Shown in pieces: positions 1 through 7,488 of a DNA stretch of 10,730 nucleotides. Under the pieces are notes generated by a model that was not told the origin of the DNA, did no database searches, and saw nothing but the letters and a program-made list of their open reading frames with translations. Positions within the stretch are counted from its first letter, which is position 1; every line of letters starts with the position of its first letter. Both the position numbers and the translations under genes were made by a program. This DNA comes from Glaciecola sp038744645 (GTDB lineage Bacteria > Pseudomonadota > Gammaproteobacteria > Enterobacterales > Alteromonadaceae), in assembly GCA_038744645.1 (NCBI GenBank), contig JBCDMA010000126.1, positions 1 to 10,730 of the forward strand, written 5' to 3'.

Positions 1-3000
1 CCAAAGAAAGGTTCTTCATTGAATAGATTATTGATCCTAAGGCTTACTTGGTATTGGTCTGAGAACGTATAGGTTCCGCCCAGGTAGTGGACAAAAGCGC
101 TTCCCGTTTTGCTTTCATTGACAATATTGGGATTAGATTCAATAACCTCTCTATCTATCGCAGGAAACCCAAACGTTCGAAACTGACTTGATTGATAATT
201 AAATCCATAGTCAGCAGACCAGTCTTTATAATTCCACCTAAGGGCAACATTTACAAAATGCTCTGGAAAACGTATTTCTTCATCAAACACTTCTGTCGCT
301 TCAGGAAAATCAGCAAATGGGACATCTTCTCTTTGCAGCAACCAGGTACCGTTCACCGACGCTGTAAAATCTCCTACCCATTTATCCAGCACAGAATCCA
401 GGTTAAACGTATATTCAATTTGGTAATCCACACCTTCGGCTTTAATGGCAGACAAATTCAGATTGGTTGCCTGTACATCAGTTACAAGGCCGGTAGCAGG
501 ATCACGGGTCACCGCATCGCAAAATGGATTAATTATCGTAGACGCATCAACACAATTTGTGACTATGATTTCATCGGTGACACCTGAAAGAATGCCATCC
601 TCTATTTCGATATCATAGTAATCTGCAAGGATTGTTAACCCTGGTATAGCAGCAGGTTGATAAACAAAACCAATAGTAAATGTGTCCGCAGTCTCTTCTG
701 CCAGGTCAGGATTCCCGCCAGACAGAATACTAACGTCCAAGCTGGTAACGGGCGGATTAAAACCATCTGGGACAAATTGTGCGCAGTTGGCAGCGCGAGT
801 AGAGGACCCGTTACTTATCTCGGTCTCCGAGCATGGATCTGGATTTACTTGTCCTGGATTTGTTACCTGTGGAGTGAACAGCTCGCCGATGTTCGGCGCT
901 CGCACAGAGCGGTTGAATGAAGCTCTCAAACGAAGCGTTTCAACTGGTTCCCAAACCGTACCAAGTGCATAGGATGTTGTTGTACCTACAGTACTGTAAT
1001 CAGCAACTCGCACGGAAGCATCCAAATTCAGTGAATTCGCGAATGGTTTATCAATTAATACTGGAATATTAAATTCTGCGAAAAACTCGGTAACATCAAA
1101 TGTGCCGAAGTTTGGAACGTCGTCACTAAAAGCCGAAAGAAATCCGAGATTGGCAATTTGCAGCGGATCGGGCTGATAGGAAGATTCTTCTTCACGATAT
1201 TCAATACCCGCCGCATAACCGATCCCGCCAGCGGGAAGTTCAAAGAATTCCTCACTGTTTCCTGTCACTGTTCCATTAACAACAAACTGGTCAAGTTTAA
1301 AAGTTTGTTCCGTTCTTAAGAACGCAAAGTTGGCAAATTCGGGCGTGGCCAGCGAAAACACATTGAAGGGTACACAGGTACCATTCCCGGGTGCAAAGGT
1401 ATTAAATCCTGGCATTGCTGGCGTCGGAAAGAACGATGTGGGAAAGGGTGTAACAGCATCAATTTCGGAGCGGCAAATTGGATCACCCGTTACTGGATCT
1501 GCGACAGCGTCAACCGCAGCAAAAAACCTATCAGGGATCAATTCCGCATTGTTGGCGAGAAGCGTGTCGGTACGACCATAGTTAACGGACAACTCATAGT
1601 TAAAAGCGCGCGAGATTTCACCTCTAATACCACCCACAACACGGAACGTTTCACGCACGGCCTCGCGTGGTTGTTGAATGATATCCTCAGACAGGTTGAG
1701 GGATACAACAAGGTCCGTCTGCTCACCAAGTGCTTCAAGACTGTTTCGCTGATCAACCAATGTTTGTGGTGTAAAAGGATTGTCCGGTGATATAACAAGA
1801 TTGAATGGATTAATAGAAAAAAGAACGCGGCTTGAAGATTCTACCCGGGTGTATTTTACTTCCGTAAATGCATTTATGTTTGATGTTATGTCGTAATCTG
1901 CAAACCCGTTTATAGTGTACCGCTCGATCTCAGGGATAGTATCGGAATTCGGAGAAAACCCAGGCAAAAACACCGTGCCGTCCCCTCCATTGCTAAATAG
2001 CGCGAGTCCAGCACGCGTACCGAAATCATAAGGTCGAACAGTCCCATTTGCGCGCTCGATGACCTGTAGGACCGGCACTCCGCCAATTGCCGAAGTCCCT
2101 GCAAATGCTGTCCCAGATGCTAGAATCGTGTTTCCAAGAAAGGTTACTGATCCCAAGCCCGCATCGGGTATATTATTGCTTCTAACATTTGGAATTAGAA
2201 CGTTCACAGCATCTGCATCAAAGCCAAATGCTGAGGTAAGTGCAGGTGAATTTGGTACAAATCCGCTACCCGAATTAGTAAAGCTCCTCTCATCTCTTCT
2301 CAAGTTATCTTGGTTTTGATACTCGAGGCTAATGACTGCATTACCGCGATCATCAGCAAAGTTCCCCCCCATGGTAAGTGAGCTAAAAATTGCATTACCG
2401 CCACCTTCAGTTGGAACACCATAATTAACGGTAAGATCAATGCCCTCAAAACTATCGTTGATGATATAGTTCACCACGCCAGAAACTGCATCTGCCCCAT
2501 ATATGGAAGACCCTCCACCAGTAAGTACTTCAACTCGCTCAATGAGAGCAGATGGAATACTGTTAACATCAACCGTCGCCTCTCCCGTAACACCACCTAC
2601 ATGCCTGCGTCCATTTACCAGCACAAGCGTTCTCTCTGTACCAAGCCCTCGTAAATTAAGGGTTGCCAGACCTGCTTGCCCTTCTCTACCTGCCGCAAAA
2701 GATGTTCGTCCGCCTAATTCCTGCGTTGTTGCACTGACAGACTGGCTCAATGCTGGGACAAAACGCAATGCCTCTGTCGTATCCACAAGGCCAAATGCAG
2801 CAATGTCTTCACTTGATACAATATCGACGGGAGACGGCGCGCTTGCGCCAGAACGCCGTATCCGAGTGCCGGTGACCACAATGTTCTCTACTTCTGGCTT
2901 TAGCGCTTGGGATTCTATAGTAGAGTTGGTATTTTCTATCAGTGCCTCTGACTCAACTAGTATGAAATTTCCTTCGGTGGTTTGCTGGACCTCAATACCG

Positions 3001-3281
3001 GTTCCATCTAGTACAATTTTAAGTGCGGATTCTGCCGAATAACTGCCAGAGATAGGATTTGAACGTTTTCCGGATACTAACCGTTCCGAAACAAGAATAT
3101 CAACGCCGTAAATTCGTACCAATTCATTTATCGTATCCCCGAGGCTATTTGCTGCTGCCGTTATTTCACGTTGTTGTTCTTCCTGAGCGGCAACGCTGAA
3201 AGACAGACAAGAGATAGAAACACAAGCGCAGAAGTTAATTGCTAGTGCTTTAGCGATGGGATTAAGTTTATTAAGAAACAT
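1..3281 (-). CDS. Large TonB-dependent outer-membrane receptor with N-terminal STN signalling domain (3' end outside window)
   Basis: Reading the minus strand from ATG at 3281 gives 1093 uninterrupted codons to the left edge; I checked every triplet and found no stop. The start is fixed by AGGAAGG just upstream and an in-frame TAA immediately before the ATG. Residues 1-33 form a signal peptide ending near SVAAQ. Residues about 38-110 are an STN (secretin/TonB short N-terminal) domain. The TonB-box-like segment VENIVVTGTR is at 131-140. The plug follows, with LNLRGLGTERTLVLVNGRRH around 208-227 and YGADAVSGVVNYI around 261-273, then a long beta-barrel. The last visible residues, NNLFNEEPFF, match the usual near-C-terminal receptor motif, so probably only some 30-50 residues are missing. 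It would import a substrate across the outer membrane using TonB energy and signal to the FecR encoded 106 bp upstream. The STN domain and sigma/FecR neighbours mark it as a transducer. The substrate is not evident; an iron chelate is favoured by nearby Fur-like sites. Confidence 0.95.
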   Translation of the reverse strand, partial: MFLNKLNPIAKALAINFCACVSISCLSFSVAAQEEQQREITAAANSLGDTINELVRIYGVDILVSERLVSGKRSNPISGSYSAESALKIVLDGTGIEVQQTTEGNFILVESEALIENTNSTIESQALKPEVENIVVTGTRIRRSGASAPSPVDIVSSEDIAAFGLVDTTEALRFVPALSQSVSATTQELGGRTSFAAGREGQAGLATLNLRGLGTERTLVLVNGRRHVGGVTGEATVDVNSIPSALIERVEVLTGGGSSIYGADAVSGVVNYIINDSFEGIDLTVNYGVPTEGGGNAIFSSLTMGGNFADDRGNAVISLEYQNQDNLRRDERSFTNSGSGFVPNSPALTSAFGFDADAVNVLIPNVRSNNIPDAGLGSVTFLGNTILASGTAFAGTSAIGGVPVLQVIERANGTVRPYDFGTRAGLALFSNGGDGTVFLPGFSPNSDTIPEIERYTINGFADYDITSNINAFTEVKYTRVESSSRVLFSINPFNLVISPDNPFTPQTLVDQRNSLEALGEQTDLVVSLNLSEDIIQQPREAVRETFRVVGGIRGEISRAFNYELSVNYGRTDTLLANNAELIPDRFFAAVDAVADPVTGDPICRSEIDAVTPFPTSFFPTPAMPGFNTFAPGNGTCVPFNVFSLATPEFANFAFLRTEQTFKLDQFVVNGTVTGNSEEFFELPAGGIGYAAGIEYREEESSYQPDPLQIANLGFLSAFSDDVPNFGTFDVTEFFAEFNIPVLIDKPFANSLNLDASVRVADYSTVGTTTSYALGTVWEPVETLRLRASFNRSVRAPNIGELFTPQVTNPGQVNPDPCSETEISNGSSTRAANCAQFVPDGFNPPVTSLDVSILSGGNPDLAEETADTFTIGFVYQPAAIPGLTILADYYDIEIEDGILSGVTDEIIVTNCVDASTIINPFCDAVTRDPATGLVTDVQATNLNLSAIKAEGVDYQIEYTFNLDSVLDKWVGDFTASVNGTWLLQREDVPFADFPEATEVFDEEIRFPEHFVNVALRWNYKDWSADYGFNYQSSQFRTFGFPAIDREVIESNPNIVNESKTGSAFVHYLGGTYTFSDQYQVSLRINNLFNEEPFF

Positions 3282-3284
3282 TTA

Positions 3285-3291
3285 CCTTCCT
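3285..3291 (-). promoter_or_regulatory. Ribosome binding site deciding the start of the large receptor
   Basis: On the minus strand AGGAAGG lies three bases before the ATG at 3281 (its AGGA part is six bases away). The three bases in between are an in-frame TAA, so translation cannot begin further upstream in this frame. Confidence 0.8.
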
Positions 3292-3309
3292 GTAGTTATC
3301 GTTATTTTT

Positions 3310-3331
3310 GCAAATGCGAATGATTTGCCTT
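3310..3331. promoter_or_regulatory. Fur-like palindromic operator before the large receptor gene
   Basis: The 19-mer GCAAATGCGAATGATTTGC (3310-3328) has perfect 6-bp inverted arms. Shifted to 3313-3331 it reads AATGCGAATGATTTGCCTT and matches 13 of the 18 defined positions of the Fur pattern AATGATAATNATTATCATT. It sits 28 nt from the receptor start codon, inside the 106-bp gap after the FecR gene. It shares AAATGCGAAT with the site before the second receptor. That Fur binds here is inference; a different dyad-binding repressor is possible. Confidence 0.55.
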
Positions 3332-3387
3332 CTACTAACTATGAAACGCAAGCTTCTTTTTTTAACGGGTGAAGGGAGAAAAATTTT

Positions 3388-4428
3388 TTATTTAGGTTGA
3401 ATAATGATTTTTTTAGGATTGCTTATATCGACGCTAAGCTTGTGAATGAGAGCAATTGAAGAGAGTGTTTCTTCCAAGTTCTCTACTTTAAAGCCCCCTC
3501 GTAACTTCATTGTCTCAAGCATGTTTTTTTCGCCTAAAAATTCAATCGGGCGTTTAGAATAACGATTCAGATCTGCAAGAACTTTGGTAAGAGGGACTCC
3601 GTCATACATGAGACGACCGCCACGCCACGCACCTATATCCCTCGCAGCGACGATCGATACTTTGCGCAGGCCAGTGTCCAATCCCGCACTTATTGTTTGA
3701 CCCGGTTTTAGTTTTTTTCTAGAAACCAGTGACGTGGGTTTACTGCGAAGCATATAAGGAAAAGACACTTCAACGTAGCCTTCCGCTACTGCGACAGATT
3801 GCTGATCTTCGAATGTAGTGACATCGAATTCCGTTCCAAGCACTTCAATTTTCATGTGGCCTGCAGACACAATAAATGGACGTCTTATGTCTTTTTCTAC
3901 GTCAAAAAATGCTTCTCCAGCATTGAGTCGGACTGATCTTTCTGCCTCAGAGAATGAAACAGAGATTTGAGAATCCGCGCCGAGAACTACTTCCGTACCG
4001 TCTGAAAGTAGCACGACATCTAATTGTCCTTTGTCGCTTGAATAAACTTTTAACTCATGGCTCAAAGAAGCCTGCTGAGGGTCCATTTGATTGGGCATGA
4101 GCATGACTGATAACAATACAATCGCTATGACAATGGTTGCAGCGATACCGTACCAGGGCACATATCTTAAAGTATTAGCTTGCAGAATAGATGAAACATG
4201 CGCTGAGGAATGTCCGTCCACATTTGTTTCCAACGTCTTTTCGTCAATCTGTCCAAATGCTTCCCACATCGTGACTGCACGTCCATAAATCTCTTCGTGC
4301 AATTCACTTTGATCTAACCAGTCTTGAAACTGCATTTCGACCATTTTGTCTTTGTCCTGACTGGTAAGTCGTCTTCTCCACGCAATAGCTTGTTCGTATA
4401 TTTCCCTTTTGTTTACCTCATTATTCAT
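3388..4428 (-). CDS. FecR-type inner-membrane anti-sigma/sigma regulator (first cassette)
   Basis: This 346-residue protein has the full FecR order. Residues about 10-60 form the cytoplasmic sigma-binding FecR N-terminal domain (DUF4880 type, with AIAWRRRLTS and FQDWLDQS). One membrane helix is at about 90-111 (WYGIAATIVIAIVLLSVML). The periplasmic FecR domain at about 125-225 contains LSDGTEVVLGADSQISV and GEAFFDVEKD. A C-terminal STN-like domain occupies about 270-346. In this family the periplasmic part receives the signal from the receptor's STN domain and the N-terminal part controls the ECF sigma factor. I chose ATG at 4428, two bases after the sigma gene's TGA (TGAGCATG), which suggests translational coupling. 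A TTG at 4443 would add five residues but has no better ribosome site. The receptor gene follows after 106 bp. FecR identity is secure; its ligand pathway is not. Confidence 0.92.
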   Translation of the reverse strand: MNNEVNKREIYEQAIAWRRRLTSQDKDKMVEMQFQDWLDQSELHEEIYGRAVTMWEAFGQIDEKTLETNVDGHSSAHVSSILQANTLRYVPWYGIAATIVIAIVLLSVMLMPNQMDPQQASLSHELKVYSSDKGQLDVVLLSDGTEVVLGADSQISVSFSEAERSVRLNAGEAFFDVEKDIRRPFIVSAGHMKIEVLGTEFDVTTFEDQQSVAVAEGYVEVSFPYMLRSKPTSLVSRKKLKPGQTISAGLDTGLRKVSIVAARDIGAWRGGRLMYDGVPLTKVLADLNRYSKRPIEFLGEKNMLETMKLRGGFKVENLEETLSSIALIHKLSVDISNPKKIIIQPK

Positions 4429-4430
4429 GC

Positions 4431-5000
4431 TCAGGTGTTCCAATCCTCATCAAACAATAACGCAAGGTCAGCTGCTGCTTTATTAATGTGTTCATCCGCA
4501 GTCGATCTGCTAATTTTCAGGTGACGCGCGACTTGCGATACATTTAGCCCTGAAACTCGATGCAGTACAAACGCTTTGCGACGCTTGTCTGACATTCTTT
4601 CAAGTGCTTGATTGATCTTTTCTATTTGCTGTTTAGCAATGATAACTCTATCGGGAGACAAATCATCCTGTTTGATTGGGAAAAATATGTTTTCCAGTTC
4701 AAAATCATATTTACAGCGTGTTTCCGACGCGCGACGACCATTAAAAACAAGGTTTTGCGCAGTGCGCCATATAAACGCTTTCAGATTGCGTATTTTATGA
4801 ATTTCAGCCTTTTCAATGACTTGTTGAAATGCCTGTTGGGAGATATCGTCAGGATCTGGCGGCCCATTTCCATACATCTTCCGCAGTGTCGCTGAAAGCT
4901 GTGAAGCATAGGTCTTGTAGAGGCTTTCGATTCTAACCGATTCTACTTGCGCTAATCCTAAGGTTTTCTGAGACGTTTTTTTATGTAACGCTTCACCCAT
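4431..5000 (-). CDS. FecI-like ECF RNA polymerase sigma factor
   Basis: The 189-residue product has the two-domain ECF layout. Region 2 spans about 27-92, with DDISQQAFQQVIE and the core-binding/-10-reading stretch LKAFIWRTAQNLVFNGRR. Region 4 spans about 127-180, with the helix-turn-helix NVSQVARHLKISRSTADEHI. No extra domain is present. In FecI-type systems it would direct RNA polymerase to the receptor operon when FecR relays receptor occupancy. It is first in a sigma-FecR-receptor operon, and the FecR ATG is only two bases beyond its stop. The ATG at 5000 is preceded by a weak Shine-Dalgarno (TAGG), so expression may be low or the start could lie slightly downstream. A near-consensus Fur box lies 136 bp upstream, suggesting induction by iron limitation. 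Confidence 0.92.
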   Translation of the reverse strand: MGEALHKKTSQKTLGLAQVESVRIESLYKTYASQLSATLRKMYGNGPPDPDDISQQAFQQVIEKAEIHKIRNLKAFIWRTAQNLVFNGRRASETRCKYDFELENIFFPIKQDDLSPDRVIIAKQQIEKINQALERMSDKRRKAFVLHRVSGLNVSQVARHLKISRSTADEHINKAAADLALLFDEDWNT

Positions 5001-5012
5001 AAGCCTATCAGA

Positions 5013-5038
5013 TACGTTCCTATTCTAATTATTGTTCC
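5013..5038 (-). promoter_or_regulatory. Possible ECF-type promoter for the sigma gene
   Basis: On the minus strand GGAAC (5038-5034) is followed after 17 nt by CGTA (5016-5013), resembling the ECF pattern GGAAC-N16/17-CGTC. Transcription would start only about 5-8 nt before the ATG at 5000, giving an almost leaderless mRNA. A second GGAAC at 5020-5016 weakens the case. It would imply autoregulation, which classic FecI lacks. Confidence 0.25.
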
Positions 5039-5136
5039 ATTGTGCTTTTGTAAGCGATACGAAAACTGCGCAAACCGTGTCTTATCTTAAAAGGTTACGG
5101 CGTACACCAGTTTCTTGCTATCAAGTTATTCAAGCG

Positions 5137-5155
5137 AATGACAATCATTATTATT
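5137..5155. promoter_or_regulatory. Near-consensus Fur box
   Basis: AATGACAATCATTATTATT matches 16 of the 18 defined positions of the Fur pattern AATGATAATNATTATCATT. It lies 136 bp before the sigma start and 245 bp before the chemoreceptor start. On the minus strand it contains TTGTCA (5144-5139), a possible -35 for the sigma operon, though I found only poor -10 matches. On the plus strand ATGACA (5138-5143), 17 nt, then GATAAA (5161-5166) could form a rightward sigma-70 promoter. Control of the sigma operon is most likely by analogy with fecIR; effects in both directions are possible. Confidence 0.72.
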
Positions 5156-5310
5156 TAATAGATAAAAATATAGACCATAACGTTCAAATAAATCAAAGGA
5201 GACGAAAACAGTGTCCCCCTAGATACCCAGAAGAGAGTTTTAGTGCCGATTCTCTAAACCCGAAATACGTGCTGTCAAGTCCTGTTACTTCAACCTCTTC
5301 GACCAAAAAC

Positions 5311-5337
5311 TACAGATACAAAATATCCGGCCGATAA
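5311..5337 (+). promoter_or_regulatory. Sigma-28 (FliA) promoter for the FIST chemoreceptor
   Basis: GCCGATAA at 5330-5337 is identical to the sigma-28 -10 consensus. Exactly 11 nt upstream, TACAGATA (5311-5318) matches 5 of 8 positions of the -35 consensus TAAAGTTT, including 4 of 5 of its TAAAG core. The expected transcript start near 5345 leaves a leader of about 55 nt before the ATG at 5401. Sigma-28 drives flagellar class III and chemotaxis genes, which fits the product. Confidence 0.72.
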
Positions 5338-5348
5338 CCAAAGGTTAT
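5334..5348. repeat. 15-bp palindrome over the sigma-28 -10 element
   Basis: ATAACCAAAGGTTAT is a perfect 6-bp inverted repeat around AAA. Its left arm overlaps the last four bases of GCCGATAA and the rest reaches the expected transcription start. The T-run at 5361-5367 lies 12 nt beyond it, so it is unlikely to be an intrinsic terminator. The position suits a repressor operator, but no regulator is identified. Confidence 0.4.
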
Positions 5349-5400
5349 GAAAGAGCATTGTTTTTTTATTCTTTACGCATCACTCTAAGGGGAAGAGCTA

Positions 5401-7407
5401 ATGGCTTGGTTCAGTTTCGACAAAAAGCAACAAAAAACAACAAATGAATACTCGGTCCGGGTTGAAAGTATTCGCAGCAGTGGAATCAGCCAAGAGCGCC
5501 TAGCTGGACTCAAGTTTGACGTCGGCAACAGTCCACTCGTGATAGCTTTTATATCGCCCAACGTCGATTTTACATCCACTTTAGATAGACTTAAATCTGC
5601 GATGCCGTTTGCCGACAAAATTATTGGCGTGATGACGGCAGGTGAACTCAGTTCGTGTGGTGGAAAGCTATATCACGACGCTGATGGTGCCTGGGATAAC
5701 ATTGTTGTACAAAGCTTCAGTCCAAGCTTGTTTGCCCATGTTGAGATCCGCTCAATCCCGCTGCACTGTGAGGACATGCGCTCAGGCAATATTACCCTTA
5801 GCCGCAAAGAACGCGTTGATCGCATTTGTAACGAATTCAAGAAACTGTCTTTGCCATTTGAAGTAAATTATCAGGATACGCTGGCGCTCACCTTTTTCGA
5901 TGGCCTCTCTGCAAGTGAGAGTTTCTTCATGCAAGGACTTTATGCCAGCGATCGATTCCCTTGTTATTTTGTTGGCGGCTCTGCTGGTGGCAAACTCGAT
6001 TTTCAAAGTGCACTTGTTTATGACGGCAATAGCATTGCTCACAATAAAGCGGTTGTCATCTTTGTGAAAATGATGCCAGAAGTGCGTTATGGTATTCTTA
6101 AATCTCACAATTTCGAGCATTCCAATACATCTTTCACCATTGCAGAATCGGATGTACACACGCGCACGGTATTTTCTGTCTTGCGTCAAGGAAGCAATGA
6201 ACTTGTCCCATTTGTGGACGCACTTTGTTCACACTTAAACTGCTCACCCGAAAACCTTCAAGACAAACTAGGTAAGAGCTCATTTGCAGTCGAAATTGGT
6301 GGTGAACTCTTTATCCGCTCAATTGCCGCTATCGATCTAGAGAAGAAGAGCGTCAGCTTTTTCTGTGATTTGGATTTCGGTGATGAACTGCACTTTGTTA
6401 ACCCAAAAGACTTCGGTTCGGCAACGCAAGACGCATTTCGACAATTTATGCAAGGCAAACCAGAGCCTATTGCAATGATCGCAAACGATTGTATTCTCCG
6501 CCGATTAAATAACAGCGATAGCCTTGGTCAGGTGTCTGCTTTTAACAGCACCCAAGTCGCCGGGTTTTCAACCTTTGGTGAACTGCTTGGCGTACATATG
6601 AATCAAACGCTAACGGCGTTGTTTTTCTTCCATGTAGAAAATGGTGAATCATTTAACGATGCTTATGCAGATCACTTCCCAATCCACTATGCTTACTTTC
6701 GCGAATACTATCTGCAGCAACGCATTAATAGCCTCGAGCGCATGAGCCAGTTGCAGGGTCAGCTTGTTGAATATATGGGCAAGTACCGTACGTTGCTACA
6801 CAATGTGACTGACAGCTTTACAAGTGTCTCAAGCTACGCTGACCAAACAGGCTCAGTCTTGACAGATATTCAGCAGCAGTTTTCTGGATTTTCCGCAGAT
6901 ATCGAAACGCACAGTGACGAACGTAAACACATGCACACGACGGTGACAGAACTTAGAGATAGCTCCGAAGAAGTCCTAAAAATCATCAATGTTATATCAG
7001 GCATTGCCGATCAAACCAACTTACTGGCCCTGAACGCAGCTATCGAAGCCGCTCGCGCTGGTGATGCCGGAAGAGGCTTTGCTGTGGTTGCAGACGAAGT
7101 ACGACAGTTGTCGTTAACCACGCAAGACAGCTTGAGTAAAACCGGTGATACCATCAATGCCGTGACAGGCGCAATCGGTTCTATTAAACAGGCTATCGAC
7201 AATACTGAGTCGTTCTTAGGACGCATAGCCGAAGGCAATGACAATCTGAGCACAGAACTTACTTCACTTGTCAGCTCTTCGATAGATGCAGGTGAAGAAG
7301 TCCGCACGAGTTCATCACACATTAATGACATGATCAAAGAAATTGATCAGATAGATAATGAAGTAGATGCTATTCAACGTTTAGGTTCGATTAGCAGCAC
7401 TCGCTAA
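5401..7407 (+). CDS. Soluble FIST-domain methyl-accepting chemotaxis protein
   Basis: This 668-residue protein joins a FIST sensor to a chemoreceptor signalling hairpin. FIST N covers about 45-235, with GVMTAGELSS and CYFVGGSAGG. FIST C covers about 265-410 and ends in the typical AGFSTFGELLGVHMNQTLTA. From about 438 the chain becomes a long coiled coil. The invariant hairpin tip lies at about 533-570 (IADQTNLLALNAAIEAARAG, then GRGFAVVADEVRQL). There is no signal peptide, membrane helix or HAMP domain, so it should act in the cytoplasm and feed CheA/CheW. The C terminus ends in SISSTR, without the NWETF-type CheR-docking pentapeptide. FIST domains bind small ligands; some (the NosP group) bind haem and sense nitric oxide. 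Whether this one does cannot be read from sequence alone. AAGGGG at 5387-5392, eight bases before the ATG, fixes the start. A sigma-28 promoter precedes it, and it converges with the second receptor gene after 81 bp. Confidence 0.93.
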   Translation: MAWFSFDKKQQKTTNEYSVRVESIRSSGISQERLAGLKFDVGNSPLVIAFISPNVDFTSTLDRLKSAMPFADKIIGVMTAGELSSCGGKLYHDADGAWDNIVVQSFSPSLFAHVEIRSIPLHCEDMRSGNITLSRKERVDRICNEFKKLSLPFEVNYQDTLALTFFDGLSASESFFMQGLYASDRFPCYFVGGSAGGKLDFQSALVYDGNSIAHNKAVVIFVKMMPEVRYGILKSHNFEHSNTSFTIAESDVHTRTVFSVLRQGSNELVPFVDALCSHLNCSPENLQDKLGKSSFAVEIGGELFIRSIAAIDLEKKSVSFFCDLDFGDELHFVNPKDFGSATQDAFRQFMQGKPEPIAMIANDCILRRLNNSDSLGQVSAFNSTQVAGFSTFGELLGVHMNQTLTALFFFHVENGESFNDAYADHFPIHYAYFREYYLQQRINSLERMSQLQGQLVEYMGKYRTLLHNVTDSFTSVSSYADQTGSVLTDIQQQFSGFSADIETHSDERKHMHTTVTELRDSSEEVLKIINVISGIADQTNLLALNAAIEAARAGDAGRGFAVVADEVRQLSLTTQDSLSKTGDTINAVTGAIGSIKQAIDNTESFLGRIAEGNDNLSTELTSLVSSSIDAGEEVRTSSSHINDMIKEIDQIDNEVDAIQRLGSISSTR

Positions 7408-7488
7408 AGAATGCGTGCCAAAAGTCTAAATAGGTACTGTCACCTAGATTCAGATAGTAATAGTAGTTTACTCAAGCGACCACGCACC

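Larger units (their letters stand above)
5001..5400. other. 400-bp divergent intergenic regulatory region
   Basis: This gap separates the leftward sigma-FecR-receptor operon from the rightward FIST chemoreceptor. I see no convincing gene in it. It holds a weak GGAAC-N17-CGTA element (5013-5038), a strong Fur box (5137-5155), a sigma-28 promoter (5311-5337) and a 15-bp palindrome (5334-5348). The stretch 5170-5310 has no assigned role apart from an isolated AAGGAG at 5196-5201, followed by a GTG frame that stops after three codons. Confidence 0.7.

Noticed and set aside
2503..3042. A 179-codon plus-strand open frame
   Set aside because: It is antisense to the signal-proximal and plug coding region of the large receptor, which is fully open and homologous; the plus-strand product has no recognisable features.
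3362..3392. A/T-rich AAAAAATTTTT after the first FecR stop as a terminator
   Set aside because: It lacks a GC-rich stem, and the downstream receptor gene is expected to share the operon at least in part.
5196..5222. AAGGAG followed nine bases later by GTG, resembling a translation start
   Set aside because: The frame stops after three codons (GTG TCC CCC TAG). A minimal leader peptide cannot be excluded, but nothing supports it.
5032..5337. A 101-codon plus-strand open frame in the divergent intergenic region
   Set aside because: It starts with TTG without a Shine-Dalgarno, has low-complexity Ser/Thr/Arg-rich content with no family features, and runs through the Fur box and into the sigma-28 promoter.
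7431..7446. Small hairpin TAGGT-ACTGTC-ACCTA between the convergent chemoreceptor and receptor genes as a terminator
   Set aside because: Only five paired bases and no following T-run on either strand; too weak to call.
5212..7449. Similarity between TGTCCCCCTAGAT (5212-5224) and TGTCACCTAGAT (7438-7449), possibly remnants of a dispersed repeat
   Set aside because: Short, imperfect (one indel and one substitution) and without flanking similarity; it could be chance. A genome-wide repeat search would decide.
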